Shown: positions 1-11,640, counted from the stretch's first letter. The stretch: DNA of 64,000 bases from Phaseolus vulgaris (GCF_000499845.2 NC_023749.2:3939030-4003029), one strand, 5' to 3'. Notes: generated by a model not told the origin, from the sequence alone. A program made the numbers and translations.

Positions 1-1
1 T

Positions 2-79
2 TTGGAGCCAGGAATTGATGGCCTTGAAAGGCCACTCATTAGGACAAGAGTTTCCCTTCTCAACATCTATAATCACTGA
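2..79 (+). CDS. DUF241 (BPS1-like) protein, 3' end only
   Basis: Only the last 25 codons of a gene are inside the window. They read DGLERPLIRTRVSLLNIYNH before TGA, which is the C-terminal signature shared by every complete DUF241 gene downstream (…TRVSLLNI[FL]NH). The gene begins left of the window, so its length and integrity cannot be judged. It is the first visible member of the head-to-tail array. The family is plant-specific and its molecular function is poorly known. The BPS1 relationship is established only at the level of the domain family. Confidence 0.85.
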   Translation: MEPGIDGLERPLIRTRVSLLNIYNH

Positions 80-1458
80 AAACAGTTTTACCTCAATGAG
101 CATTGACTATATCACATACTTGTACATGAGTGTAACTAAGATTTTACTAATGATTATATATTATCTAACACTCAAATTCTAGCTGTTATGTTTATCTTTC
201 ATTTCCTCATCTCTTTCCTTCGAAACGAAGGAGTTTAGATTTTAAGAAGTTCGAGGCATTAATGTCTAAATAATTTGACTAAAACGTGTTTAGTATGGTT
301 AATAATTAATGCTTTCGTTTATTTAAAGTGTTCAAACCCACATGGTCTTTGGGATCAATATCGAAGCTGATCAGGTTGCTTGATGAATAACGAGTAAAAT
401 CTATTACTGTCTTGTTATGAGGAAAATTAAATCAATAAGCACTTTCCTTGTGCTATCTTTGTACATAATAGAAAGACAGAAAAGCAAAATCCATGATACA
501 TTATCACCGTCAGAACTGAAATTGTGCTACTAACAATAAGAAATTATTTGGCAATAATACTTCAGCAACTATCTCATAAATAATAATTCCACACAATCAG
601 GGGAAAATATCCATCACTTTCGTTGTACATGATCCCTAGTATATGTTGGAAGATCTTAATAGATAACTTGCAAAATAATGAGGCAAGCCTGGGATCCATT
701 ATACAAGATCTCTTGAAGAAGAACACGAGTCTAAACTTATGTGTTCAATTAAAATCATAGTCGCCCTTAAATAATTTTATTGTTTTTTTCCTTATGTTTA
801 TGTGTATATCTGCATTATTTTGCTTGTAGATGGGGTGAATTATGTCCTCACCACTCCTTATGGTATTGCAGTACCTTGTTTACTCATTTCCTTTTAGGAT
901 ATTCTGTAATATAATTGAACTTTTTGTTGAATCACTTTATGTGTGATGAAAATGTTCAGTCACAACATTCACAGATAAACACCTAGAGTTTTTTTCAAAG
1001 ACTTATTAACATAAATAGACTTAATTGAGCTTTTGTCTATCTTTTGTTGAATGGTTTTATATCTGTCAATCGGGGATCTACATTTTGTAAAATGGTAACT
1101 GTTTTTCTTATACAGAAAGTGAGAAGAAAAGTGTTTGGTAATTGGTGCTCAGAAAATAAGAAACTTGAATGGTAAATTCTATTATTCCACATTCATATAT
1201 GAAGCAGACCACCATGAATAGGATAGGAGTAATAAAAATAAAATGTGGTGGTTGCTATTTCATTGTAGCTGGGCAGGGTATGATTAGCTACATAGATGCA
1301 TGCACATAAACATCAACAAATCAATTATGACTTTCGGAACTCTGCATCAACATTATAATCAAGATATGACCAACCAATGTCTGAATATTAAGAGATACCC
1401 CTCAAACAATTTTGTTTATGTCTCAAACCAAACTGGTATTTATAATAGAATTGCTTTT
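80..1458. other. intergenic, no gene seen
   Basis: AT-rich spacer between the truncated DUF241 gene and the upstream block of the next copy. A 61-codon ORF near 1300 lacks any family resemblance and is probably chance. Confidence 0.6.
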
Positions 1459-1887
1459 CCTCCTGCAGACAAAAGTTCTGAGTAATATTGCTCACCCCAA
1501 TACCTTGCCCTCGTGTAAGTCACAGCTTAATATTTTATATCTTGAACCTGTAATGATGGAGGAGATATGATATCTACAGCAGATGCCATATTCATGTGAT
1601 TTACAAAATTAAAAATTGTGGAATGAGTTGTGAAGCTTGGTTTGTGGGAAGCATTCAGCAAACAATGCTATGGTAGCACTATGATGATAAGATCCAAATT
1701 AAGATAATCGAGTTGCATGCTCACTCTGTAACATTTGAATAAAAATATTGTTCATGCCTATTCAATTAGTTTCCTCTCTATCTCTCTATGTGTGTGTGTA
1801 TATATATATTGATATATTGAGCATAATACTGGAAGTACTAACCAGAGGTTTAGAACAACTTAACTACCTTTTCTTTGAGAAGAAAAA
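1459..1887 (+). promoter_or_regulatory. upstream block and TATA of DUF241 gene at 1888 (type I)
   Basis: The stretch contains the element 'cctgcagacaaaagttctg' (about 1461) and a later segment 'ttgtggaatgagttg' to 'agatccaaattaagat' (about 1615-1710). The same elements recur in the same order before the genes at 5401 and 9690 and at 3838-4125. A TATA-like run lies at about 1799-1809, roughly 80-90 bases before the ATG. The regulatory role is inferred from conservation and position. Confidence 0.6.
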
Positions 1888-2763
1888 ATGGCAATCGTTG
1901 AAACAAACACAAAGAGCTCTCTGCATCTTCGTAGCAACAGCTTGCCCTCTACACCTCACCCCTTTACATCACAATTTGAGGAGCATTTGCACAGATTGAA
2001 GGATTCTGAAGGCACCTCTTCTTCAATAAACTACAAACTTGAGGCCTTGCAGGATTTGCATGAGTGTGCTGATAAGCTTCTCCAATTGCCAATCACTCAG
2101 CAAGCCCTGGCACGAGAATGTAGCAGCAAATGTGTTGATGAACTATTAGATGGATCTGTGAGGATCTTGGATATCTGTGGTACAATTAAAGATTTCCTAC
2201 TGCTACAAAAGGAAAGCATGAATGAACTTGAGTCATCTATTCGCAGGAGAAGAGATGCTGAAGCAGGATTCACATTTGAGAGTGGGAAATACCTGGCCTC
2301 TAGGAAACAGATAAAGAAAGCAATTCGGAAGGCCTTGAGAAGTTTGAAAGGATTCAACAATGAGCTCATGAATTCTACCTCAAATAAAGGCAATGAGACA
2401 TTGTCCATGCTTAGCATCTTAAAAGAATCAAAAGTAGTCACCGTGAGCTTATTAGAATCCTTCTTGTTGTTTATCACTGGCTCAAAGGAACAACCTAAAC
2501 AGAATAGGTGGTCAATAATCTCCAAGTTGGTGAAGCCAAATAGAGTGGCATGTGATTCTCAAGAAGCAGAAACAAATGAATTTGAAAAGGTGGATGCTGC
2601 TTTGATGTCTCTGATCAATCACAAGCCTTCATCCATTGATAATTTCCAAAGCCATATGGAGAATTTGGAGATGTTCATTCAAAATCTAGAAGTAGGAGTT
2701 GAATGCCTCTCTAGGCAACTAATTAGAACTAGAGTTTCCCTACTCAACATCTTCAACCACTAG
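1888..2763 (+). CDS. DUF241 (BPS1-like) protein, type I copy 1
   Basis: Intronless 291-codon gene. The start lies in the context 'agaagaaaaaatggc', which is repeated almost exactly at the 9690 copy and supports this ATG. The N-terminus carries the family hallmark HLRSNSLPSTPHPF (about residues 12-25). A central segment includes 'CVDELLDGS…LDICG' (about 80-98), and a basic 'SRKQIKKAIRKAL' follows near 137-149. The C-terminal helix ends in RVSLLNIFNH. No signal peptide or membrane segment is evident, and the protein looks helical. DUF241 proteins are plant-specific with largely unknown roles. Length and motifs are complete, so it is probably functional. Closest relatives in the window are the 5401 and 9690 copies. 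Confidence 0.93.
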   Translation: MAIVETNTKSSLHLRSNSLPSTPHPFTSQFEEHLHRLKDSEGTSSSINYKLEALQDLHECADKLLQLPITQQALARECSSKCVDELLDGSVRILDICGTIKDFLLLQKESMNELESSIRRRRDAEAGFTFESGKYLASRKQIKKAIRKALRSLKGFNNELMNSTSNKGNETLSMLSILKESKVVTVSLLESFLLFITGSKEQPKQNRWSIISKLVKPNRVACDSQEAETNEFEKVDAALMSLINHKPSSIDNFQSHMENLEMFIQNLEVGVECLSRQLIRTRVSLLNIFNH

Positions 2764-3837
2764 CCACAGAAAAAGTGTTTCCCCCCATGACAAACTCATA
2801 CTTGTACATATATATGATCAATGAAAAAGGTTAACATGTTTTGAGCTATTAGATTATATCTCAATCTTTCTACCCTCCATATCTCGACTATTTTTATTCA
2901 TTGCTAGAGAACAGGAAATTTTATTTATCCCCCCACTCCCTTCTTGATTATCAGGTTTAGAATGATCCTGCAAGAATTGAAAAACAGGAAAAAAACTAAA
3001 AATAGCTTCTCTCTCAACAGAAAATAAATAATTATCTCAGGATTTAGTCAATGATGTTTTCGCTTACTCACAGTATAGTGTGTATTGTTATGGATTGGGA
3101 AAGAAATGGACCTAACTCCTAAACCCATATCAGAGAAATATAATTTCATAGAATTGATGCAATGCATTTTGTTTATTCTTTTTTACAAATTTTATTCCCA
3201 GTTCTATATGTATTTGTTTCTTAAATCACTTGTGAATATTACTTGTTTTATTTGCAGTTCTCAGTGTTAAACTAATCTGTGATGATAACGGAGAATACTA
3301 TTGCAATGTAGAAGCGGACAAGGAAAATTGCTCACAAAAACAAAGAATCACGTGTGCATGCATGGATCACTGACTTATAATTTGAAGAACAAATAAATCA
3401 GTAGTTACTAAACAATACTTTTTATTTAATTACCGAGACTGAACTGTGAGTTAGTTTTGACGAGATTTTTGTCATCTTATTGTTTTTCCTAATCAAACTT
3501 TGCAATACTAAGAAATACAACATTGGTTAGTAGGACTTTGTAGCACTCATAGAATAAGATCAAACTACCATTTTGTCTGTTTCCCTAGTTGACAGGCTGT
3601 TGTATTCCTTGAACTTGAGCACTCAATTATTTGATAAACTTTTCCTTCTCAAAATTCTTGATTCACAACGTTTTTTGGTATATGAACGTGTATAGTTAAC
3701 TGATATAGAAAAATGAAAATAATGCATGAACATGGCCATCTAGGTGCGGCTCACCATTGACATCTGATGATTGAAAATAGAAAAAGATTATTTTTATCCT
3801 TGACTCATTTTTGTTAGCAGGCAAGTTGAGAATAATT
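2764..3837. other. intergenic, no gene seen
   Basis: 3' flank and spacer after the first complete DUF241 gene, AT-rich. No ORF with family resemblance and no recognisable transposon. Confidence 0.55.
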
Positions 3838-4125
3838 GGTATTACAAATAGAACACCTCCTTCTCCTACAGACAGAAGACTCAATTATGATGCTAAGTCC
3901 ACAATGGCTCCTCTTCATTTTCCTTTCCATCCATGCTAGATACATTCATGAGATTCTCAAGTCATATTTTGTGGGATGAGTTGGTAAGTTTGGCGTGTGG
4001 GAAATATGGACTAAAAAATGCTGTGTGGCACCTCCAAAAACCAAATAATAATGGACTTGGCATGCCAACTTGGTGACATTTCCTAAGAAAAACATTCATC
4101 TTGTCTCCAGCTTCAAAATATGTGA
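3838..4125 (+). repeat. orphan copy of the type I DUF241 upstream block
   Basis: Contains 'cctacagacagaagactc', then 'tgggatgagttggtaag', 'gtgtgggaaatatgg', 'cttggtgacatttcc' and 'catcttgtctccagc'. These match in order the segments upstream of the genes at 1888, 5401 and 9690. No DUF241 coding sequence follows: the next gene (5401) has its own block at 5041-5300. This is best read as a leftover of a duplication whose gene was deleted. Whether it still drives transcription is unknown. Confidence 0.6.
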
Positions 4126-5040
4126 AGTGAAAGAGGGTAAAATAAAGAGTAGACCAATTATAAATACTGAAATTGAACTTCCAAATATATAATGGAGGTT
4201 GGTAGTCCTATAATTTTTTGGACATTTAAGTTGGACCTTTAATGCTGAAAATAAATATGAATTTCACCTCATAGAGTATATTTTGACATCAATTTAATCC
4301 TTAATTTTGCTTGTTTCAGATTTACACAACAAAAAACCAAACTGATGTCCTAAATCTATAGAAGACCAACATGATGACATCCCATGTATCTTTGGATGAC
4401 CAATTTGAGTATTTAGTTTGAAAACTATTTGTAATTGAACAAGACACAACTCTATCAGTTGATTACAATCCTTCAACAAAACAGCACTTTTCTCTTAAGA
4501 TAAGAGCATGTGAAATTGTGAACTTCCTTTCCTTTTCAATTAATGCTGATACGAGGAGTGTTTTGGTAGTGGTTTTTACTTTCTTATACTTGAATTCTAT
4601 AGCAGTCAGGCTCCAAGCCTATAATTGATGAATGTTTCTTTCTTGTTGCTAATTGTTTCATGTGTTCGCCAATGTCTTCAAACTGCAACCATGTAAATGC
4701 AAAGACAAGTCAGCAACTGATCCATAAATCAGAGGGAAGCAACTCAACAAAATATATGTTATATGTTTTCTGATCTGCAACAGTGAATGAGACTTGACCA
4801 CAATAGGGAAACCCTATGGAATAATTTATCACCTTCCATCTAGAAAACAAAATAAAGTCTAATGTCGATGTTGCATACTTTGTGTATTTCTCTTCCAAGC
4901 AAGTTCCTTTTTATCAGATATTGTATGGTGCCTGCACCCTCCACCTTTTTAGTCCATGTTTATAAACTAAAGTTGGAAATTCGTGTTGTCTTTAGTTCAA
5001 CAGACAAGTTTGTTGCCTCGATGCTGTTAATAGAACCAGT
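4126..5040. other. intergenic, no gene seen
   Basis: Spacer between the orphan upstream block and the 5401 promoter. Only short ORFs without recognisable motifs on either strand. Confidence 0.5.
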
Positions 5041-5400
5041 TTCTCCACTTCAAGACAAAAGCTTCCATTACAATGCATACTCCGCAAATTTAGATTTTTA
5101 TCAGCAACCTGCAAAAGATACCATTTTCAAACAACCATGTGAGCCTCAAGTAAAAATATTCATGAGTGAGTAGGAAACACAGAGTAAACTATATAATCAT
5201 AGATCTGAGATTCAAATCAAGATGATATAATTGCTAGCTCATTTGGTGACATCTAGGAACAAAATTATTCTACTTGTCTCCCTCAATTTATTTGCTATAT
5301 ATGGAGCTGATGGAAAATACTAGGACTCAGACTTCAGAACAAGTTGTGCATATCATCTCCTACTTTGGTATCCCGCTATTATCTTCTCTAACAAGAGTAA
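5041..5400 (+). promoter_or_regulatory. upstream block and TATA of DUF241 gene at 5401 (type I)
   Basis: Shares 'caagacaaaagcttcc', 'attacaatgcata', 'attcaaatcaagatgat' and 'catttggtgacat' with the 9690 upstream region, in the same order. The TATA-like 'gctatatatgg' sits at about 5292-5302, near 100 bases before the ATG. The inference rests on conservation between paralogues. Confidence 0.6.
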
Positions 5401-6276
5401 ATGGAAAGAAGCGCAAAGAAGTCTCTGCACATTCGGTGCAACAGTTTACCCTCTTCACCTCACCCACTTTTATCACAATTCCAGGATCACTTGCAGAGAT
5501 TGAAAGACTCTGAAGCCACCAGAATTTCTCTGTCATCATCTTCAATAAGCCAAAATCTAATTGGCTTGCTTGATTTGCATGACTATGCTGATAAGTTGTT
5601 CCAGTTGCCCACTATCCAACAAGCCTTTGCACAAGAATGCAGTGACAAGTGTGTTGATGTTCTGTTAGAAGGGTCATTGGCACTCCTGGATATCTGTAGT
5701 ACAGCCCAAGATTGCCTCTTGCAATCAAAGGAAAGCATTCACATGGTTCATTCAGTTATTCGAAGAAAGGGTGCTGACACTGAATTCACAGTTGAGGGTG
5801 GAAAATACTTGGCATCTAGGAAGAAGATGAAGAAGGCAATTCGAAAGGCCTTAGGAAATTTAAAAGGAAAGAAAAGCGATTTAATTGTTTCTTCCTCAAA
5901 CAACGACAATGAGGCTTTGTCTATCCTTGGCATGTTAAAAGAAGCAGAAGCTGTCACTGTGAGGTCTTTAGAGTCCTTGTTGCTGTTTGTCTCTCACTCC
6001 AAGGGACAATCAAAGCAGAACAGATGGTCAATAATATCTAAGCTGATGCAGCCTGATAGAATAAACTGTGACTCTCAAGAAGACACAAATGAATTTGTAA
6101 AGATGGATACAACTTTGCAATCAGTCGTTAGTCACAAGCCTTTATATGTTGAGAATTTTCACAGCCATGTGGAAAATTTGGAGATATGCATTGAAGATCT
6201 AGAAGTAGCTGTTGAACACCTTTCAAGGAAACTCATTAAAGCAAGAGTATCCCTTCTTAACATATTCAGCCACTAG
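5401..6276 (+). CDS. DUF241 (BPS1-like) protein, type I copy 2
   Basis: Intronless, 291 codons, the same length as the 1888 gene. The N-terminus has SLHIRCNSLPSSPHPL, with one Cys replacing the usual Ser. The central 'CVDVLLEGS' and 'LDICST' follow, then a basic 'SRKKMKKAIRKAL', then the closing RVSLLNIFSH. In-frame similarity to the 1888 and 9690 copies continues over the whole length. No frameshift or stop is visible, so the gene appears intact. It starts at 'gtaaATGGAAAG', a context different from the other type I copies, but no upstream in-frame ATG extends the conserved N-terminus. Function unknown. Confidence 0.92.
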   Translation: MERSAKKSLHIRCNSLPSSPHPLLSQFQDHLQRLKDSEATRISLSSSSISQNLIGLLDLHDYADKLFQLPTIQQAFAQECSDKCVDVLLEGSLALLDICSTAQDCLLQSKESIHMVHSVIRRKGADTEFTVEGGKYLASRKKMKKAIRKALGNLKGKKSDLIVSSSNNDNEALSILGMLKEAEAVTVRSLESLLLFVSHSKGQSKQNRWSIISKLMQPDRINCDSQEDTNEFVKMDTTLQSVVSHKPLYVENFHSHVENLEICIEDLEVAVEHLSRKLIKARVSLLNIFSH

Positions 6277-7363
6277 TTAGAGAAAAAAATCTAAATGTTG
6301 TATATATGCAGACACCCAAATTCAATTTTTGACCTACAGTTGTACATAGATATGATTAAAACTTACTAAATACAATAATCAAATGATCAAATTTCTTTCT
6401 TTTTCACTTGCTTTCTTTGTTCCTTTCTTTCCTGCTAGGTTGATTGCTTTCTTTATTTCTTTCTTAGCAAATTCTATGCCCATGTGTAAATTCTGTTTGC
6501 TTGATTGAACGGGTTGAAGAAAGTGACTGCCACAGTCACCCTTACGAAGTTTCATTCTTTGGAAATTCTTACCTAGGTCTAAATTGCTATTGAATGGACA
6601 GAAGAAAGTGAAAAATGAAATCTAGAACAAGGTTCAAAGTGAAATTGTATTGTTTTTCATATTTTAGTTGTACTAGAATGTATTAAGTTATATTGGTTCT
6701 AAATTTTTCACATCCTCAGTTGTCGCGTACACAACCAAACATATCTTAAGGAAAAAATAAACCTTTTTTCATTGTAATCCTTAATCAAGCCAATGACTGA
6801 TAAGCCAAGTGGAAGGACTATAGTAGAATGAAGAGGATATAATAATAACTTAATCAGCAACCCCTTCATATCAATTATTAAGCCCACATGGGATTCAAAG
6901 TCAGTTTGAAATTGAATCCATATATAGTTCGCACTAGTGCAAATAGGTTGAAGAGTAAACAATAGTCAAAATTAAGTGTATGCACATGTTCCTTTATTTC
7001 ATGCGCTGAAATTCAATGAAGAACGTGATTTTTGTCTTCCTGTAATGAGGGAAAAGCCAATTAGTTGTCATTTGTCAGTTCCTTATATTAGTATGATTCT
7101 TTATTATTAGTTTCTTGTGTTCCGAGCAGTTGCTATTCAGTACAATAGTTCATTTATAACTGCAAGTGATTCATACGATTCCCCTCATGCAACTGATGAT
7201 TTGCATTTAAGGTTATTCTATTTGCAAAAGGCAATATTATACCTGCATTTATTGCAGTGAAGAAAGGCCTGGCAATTAGACAATGCCACTCGTGAGTTTC
7301 ATGCATTGATAACACCAATATGGATTACTACAAGCGTGTGCTAAGAAAAAAAAACAAGTCATG
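6277..7363. other. intergenic, no gene seen
   Basis: 3' flank and spacer. A pyrimidine-rich 'tttcttt' tract lies near 6390-6470. No coding features beyond short chance ORFs. Confidence 0.5.
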
Positions 7364-7584
7364 AGTTGGAGTGTTCCTGTGCAAGAAACACTGCATTAAC
7401 ATTACTGAGATCTCCGATAAATCTGAATCTGAATCAGTTAGCCCTTATGGATTTTTGTTGATATTTGATTCCTTCTGTCTCCTGAACTTCCAATATATAT
7501 TGAGCTAATCTCAGTGGAAGGAAGGTATATCCAAAGACCCAATTGTGTAGAGTCAATCTCAAAGCCTTTCTCTTGTCTGAGAAA
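7364..7584 (+). promoter_or_regulatory. upstream block and TATA of DUF241 gene at 7585 (type II)
   Basis: Begins with 'gttggagtgttcctgtg' and 'gaaacactgcattaaca', continues with 'cagttagcccttatgga', and ends with 'atatatattgagcta' (TATA-like at about 7492-7501). The order and spacing match the segments before the 13234 pseudogene and the 14301 gene, and differ from the type I blocks. This defines a second promoter class in the array. Confidence 0.6.
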
Positions 7585-8487
7585 ATGGAAGTCACCCCTT
7601 TTAGCCCAAAATCTCATTCTCATCATCACCAATCTCGCTCAAAGAGCTTGCCCTGTAAACCACACCCTCTTATTCTACAATGCAATCAACACTTAGGAAG
7701 TTTAGAGGCTTCAGCTTCTGATGCAACTTCCTCTTCATCATCATTGTTCAGACAAAAATTAACTGGTCTGCAGACTTTGCATGATTCTATTGAAAAGCTG
7801 GTTCTACTTCCTCATACTCAAGAAGTCCTAGTCCAAGAGCGTCAAGAGAAGTGGGTAGATGAGCTTTTGGATGGATCTTTAAGGCTCCTAGATGTATGTA
7901 CTGGTGCAAAGGATGCTCTGCTTCACACAAAGGAATGTGCACGAGAACTTCAATCGATTATGAGAAGAAAGAGGGGAGGTGAAATGGAGGTGGCAGCTGA
8001 GGTCAGGAAATTCTTGGCCTCTAGGAAGGTAGTAAAGAAGGCAATCCTCAAAGCATTGGAGAGTTTGCAGGCAACAGTGAAGAAAGCAAAATTTTCTCCA
8101 AGCAACAAGGACCACCGAACCACAACCTTGGCTAACTTGTTCAAAGATGTGGAAGTAATCACTCTTTCCATATTGGAGTCCCTGATGAACTTCATCTCGG
8201 GATCAGCACAACCCAAACCAAGTAAATGGTCTTTGGTTTCCAAACTAATGAACAACAAAAAGGTCACTTCTACACAAGAATCAGATCAGAATGAATTTTC
8301 CAATGTGGATGCTGCATTGCAATCGTTTGTGTTTCACATGACAAGAAAGTCTGACCATATCAATAATTTGCAGAACCATTTAAAAGATTTAGAGTCAGTC
8401 ATTCAAGACTTCGTGGAAGGACTTGAAGCTCTTTTTAAACGTTGTATCAAAATTAGAGTTTCTCTTCTCAACATCCTCAATCACTAG
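7585..8487 (+). CDS. DUF241 (BPS1-like) protein, type II copy 1
   Basis: Intronless. An ATG 14 codons further upstream is open, but the start at 7585 ('gagaaaATGGAAG') matches the position and context of the 14301 paralogue, giving 300 aa. The N-terminal motif is SRSKSLPCKPHPL after a His-rich 'SHSHHHQ'. A central 'EKWVDELLDGSLRLLDVC' (about residues 90-107) and 'SRKVVKKAILKAL' follow, and it ends RVSLLNILNH. It has the WVDELL and LLDVC residues also found in the 14301 gene, so the two form the type II subgroup. Complete and probably functional, role unknown. Confidence 0.92.
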   Translation: MEVTPFSPKSHSHHHQSRSKSLPCKPHPLILQCNQHLGSLEASASDATSSSSSLFRQKLTGLQTLHDSIEKLVLLPHTQEVLVQERQEKWVDELLDGSLRLLDVCTGAKDALLHTKECARELQSIMRRKRGGEMEVAAEVRKFLASRKVVKKAILKALESLQATVKKAKFSPSNKDHRTTTLANLFKDVEVITLSILESLMNFISGSAQPKPSKWSLVSKLMNNKKVTSTQESDQNEFSNVDAALQSFVFHMTRKSDHINNLQNHLKDLESVIQDFVEGLEALFKRCIKIRVSLLNILNH

Positions 8488-9350
8488 TTGTACAAATCCG
8501 TGCCAATGTTTTGTGATTATGTCAATGAAATTGGCTCCTAATTTAGATGATAATCTTTCTCTACCATTTTTTTTGGTTTCATATGTTGTTTATTTCCTCA
8601 GTAACTCTTTGTGCATACTTTTTGCAATTTGATGCATTTTCTCTATCAATTTGTAAAGCTATTCCGTTGTGGCTGTAAACTTAGCCTCTGAAGCTTATAT
8701 GGTTATCACATTTTTTATTTTTACTGCATCCTTTTGTACTGTTAGTCCCATGGTTAAATGACATTGTATCATTGATTTTGTTAATATCCTTCAATAAAGT
8801 GCTAAAGGCTCAAACTTCTCAAAGCACTGTGGTTAATAGTGATTATTGTTTAATGGGTGAGAAAGCCAAAGAAACTTTATATCCCTAATATTTTCTTTCT
8901 TATCCAATTCCAAATGCGCATTCAAAAACTCTTTTCCAATCAAAGATTGAAGAATACTGCAGCTGCATAAAGCTGTAGATAATTTTAAATGTCAAGTTGT
9001 TAAATATACATTTTAATTCAAAACTGTTAGAACAAAGGTGGTTGAAACCTTAAATCCCGGGCAACATAATAAGCTCCACTTGGGAAATAGAATATTCTGT
9101 AAAAAAATGTTAATGTATTGAAGCAGAAGAAATTACTACTAACCTCCACTTATGGTTGTTCACGTGTCAATGGAAGCAGAAGAAGATTAATTAACAGGTA
9201 TTGAGCTGGGGACAATAAACATTGCCACCAAGAAGTAGCCAATATATTGCTATATCTGAAGATGAAGGTTTCTCTTGTCGTGAATCTGTCCTGTCCTGTT
9301 GTAGGTAGACAATTTCATAGACTGAAAATCAATTATGTTAGGAAACAGCT
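8488..9350. other. intergenic, no gene seen
   Basis: 3' flank and AT-rich spacer. No recognisable gene or transposon. Confidence 0.5.
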
Positions 9351-9689
9351 CCTCTCATCCTCCAGACAGAAGCTCCCATTACAATGCATTCATCACACAG
9401 CATGAACTAGTGTATTGTCAAGATATGCCACTTTGCAAGAATCCATGTGATTCCCAACTCACAAGTAAAAAATTGAGGGATGAGTTGGAAGCAGATGCAT
9501 AATGGTTAAGATGCTGAGATCCAAATCAAGATCATATAATTGCATACTCATTAGGTGACATTGGAGGAAAAAACAATTCCTCTTGTCTCCCTTATTCTGT
9601 TTCTTCATCTGCTATATATAATACAAATGCCTACCACAACAACTCAGGCTTTGAAGCAAACTCTACACATTACCTTCTAAGAAGAAAAA
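9351..9689 (+). promoter_or_regulatory. upstream block and TATA of the frameshifted DUF241 copy (type I)
   Basis: Contains 'cctccagacagaagctccc', 'attacaatgcattc', 'gggatgagttggaagc', 'gagatccaaatcaagatc' and 'ttaggtgacattgg' in the order seen in the other type I upstream blocks. The TATA-like 'gctatatataatac' is at about 9611-9624, some 70 bases before the ATG. It looks undamaged although the coding sequence is broken. Confidence 0.6.
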
Positions 9690-10552
9690 ATGGCAGTCAT
9701 TGAAAAGAGAACACAAAACTCTCTACATCTTCGCAGCAACAGCTTGCCCTCTGCAGCTCACCCTTCTGTATCACAATTTGAGGAGCATTTGCAAAGATTG
9801 AGGGGTTCTGAAGCCACTTCTTCATTGTCATCATCTTCAGTGAGCCACAAACTTAACGAGATGCTGGACTTGCATGATTACACTGATAAGTTGCTTCAAT
9901 TGCCAATTGAACAACAAGTCTTAGCTCGGGAGTGCAATGACAAATGGGTTGATGATATCTACTAGAAGGGTCTCTTAGGCTCTTAGATATTTGTGGTACT
10001 GCTAAAGATTGTCTTCAGCAATCAAAGGAAAGCATGTGTGACTTAATGTCAGTCATCCGAAGAAAGAAAGGTCATGAAACTGGACTCGCGGTTGAAAGTG
10101 TGAAATACTTAGCTATGAGGAAGACCATCAAGAAGCAAATTCGAAAGGCCCTGCAGAATTTGAAGCACAAGGACAACAACAACAACACTTCACCCATGCT
10201 CAGCTTCTTAAATGAAGCAGAAGCAATCACCCTGAGCTCATTAGAAAATTTGTTACTGTTTATCTCTGGTCCAAAAGGACGCTCAAAGAATAGCAGATGG
10301 TCAGCAATCTCCAAGTTGGTGCAGCCAAAAAGGGTTATTTGTGACTCTCAAGAATCAACCATAAATGAATTTGAAAAGGTGGATGCAGCTTTGCAGTCTC
10401 TCATCAGTCACAAACCTTCATCTGTTGAGAATTTTCAAAGTCATATGGAAAATTTGGAGCTGTGCATCCAAGATCTAGAGATAGGAGTTGATCACCTATC
10501 AAGAAAATTAATTAGAAATAGAGTTTCCCTTCTCAACATCTTCAACCACTAA
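9690..10552 (+). pseudogene. DUF241 (BPS1-like) type I copy 3, broken by a 2-base insertion
   Basis: The first 91 codons (9690-9965) match the type I proteins from SLHLRSNSLPS through 'NDKWVDD' and then hit TAG. The family reading continues in another frame from 9959 (LLEGSLRLLDICGTAKDCLQQ…) to the normal end RVSLLNIFNH and TAA at 10552. Paralogues read V-D-x-L-L-x-G here, so an extra 'AT' within 'gatgatatct' (9951-9960) explains the shift exactly. There are no other stops in either half. The break is therefore recent, or it is a sequencing error. If real, translation yields a 91-residue fragment, or re-initiates at 10034 to give a 172-residue C-terminal part. Confidence 0.85.
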
Positions 10553-11640
10553 TGATAGAATCTATATGATTTTTGTGCACTCAATTTTCCCCTTTGAGAG
10601 TCACACAATTGTACATGAATGTCATATATTTTACTGAATACATATTATTTAAGGATCAAACTATTGTTTCTTCAGCATCTATCTCTTTTGTTCAGTTCCT
10701 ATGTTTACCCTCAACATCACACCTCAAATGTTTACTAGTAAAACAGTAACTATACTCTTTTTATTTAGTCCACCATTATTTATTTATCATTTGTGAACAT
10801 GTTACATGCACCCATGCCATGCTGCTACTCACATTTTTTAATCAAGTTTTATTTTTTCTTTCTGGGAAAAACAAAATTAAAGTAGGAGAAGCAACATAAA
10901 TAATTTTAAACTTCTGCAAATCATGTGCTGAAGGCATATATTAGCTGGTAGTCATGCAACTGCCATTAGGTTGATGTTTAAATCAAAACCTAATGGCTGC
11001 ACAATGTTTTAAAGTTTCATTTTCTAAGGATAGTGGAAAATAAACTAGTTTTATCATCAAATATGTAACGTGCATGTATATTTATATTGATTAGTTAGTA
11101 TCTATCTAACACATACACGGACACTTCGACCCATATAATTTCCAAAATATAACATACGGATCAAGATTTATGTCAATTTGTTCATTATTTTTATGAAAAA
11201 ATAATAATGAAAAAGGGAGCAAGATTTTAGAAAAGGGGCAGTGGCACAGATTATTCAGTCTCTTGCGGATTGAGGAGGGAGGAGGTAAAGGGGTATACAG
11301 AGAAAATAGAGAAAAATTAGGTTATTTTTATATTTTAATAAATGGGCATTTTGATCTTTTATCACAATCATGAGGTGTAAGAAGAAATAAAGTAGGTGCA
11401 CAAAACATTTGTCCAGTCTTTTGGGCCTGGTGGATCCGAATTGGGGATCCATAAAGAATTACGTAAAAAACAATATCAAAATTGAACTTTTCTGATGAGA
11501 TGAGAGTATTAATCAAAGTTGAATGAAAACTTATAAATGGAACTTTTATGTTTTTCTCAGAACTTTAAAATGGACTCAACCAAACCTTTGGGGTTACAAG
11601 GTTATGTATCATAACATAAGATGGAGAAAGGAATATGCCT
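10553..11640. other. 3' flank of the broken copy; intergenic
   Basis: The first ~540 bases ('gatttttgtgcactcaat', 'caccattatttatt', 'tctgggaaaa', 'taatggctgcacaatg') are repeated in diverged form at 12120-12750. No gene seen. Confidence 0.5.

Noticed and set aside
7543..7584. Upstream ATG extending the 7585 gene by 14 codons
   Set aside because: The paralogue at 14301 starts at the equivalent of 7585 with a similar leader, and the extension has no counterpart.
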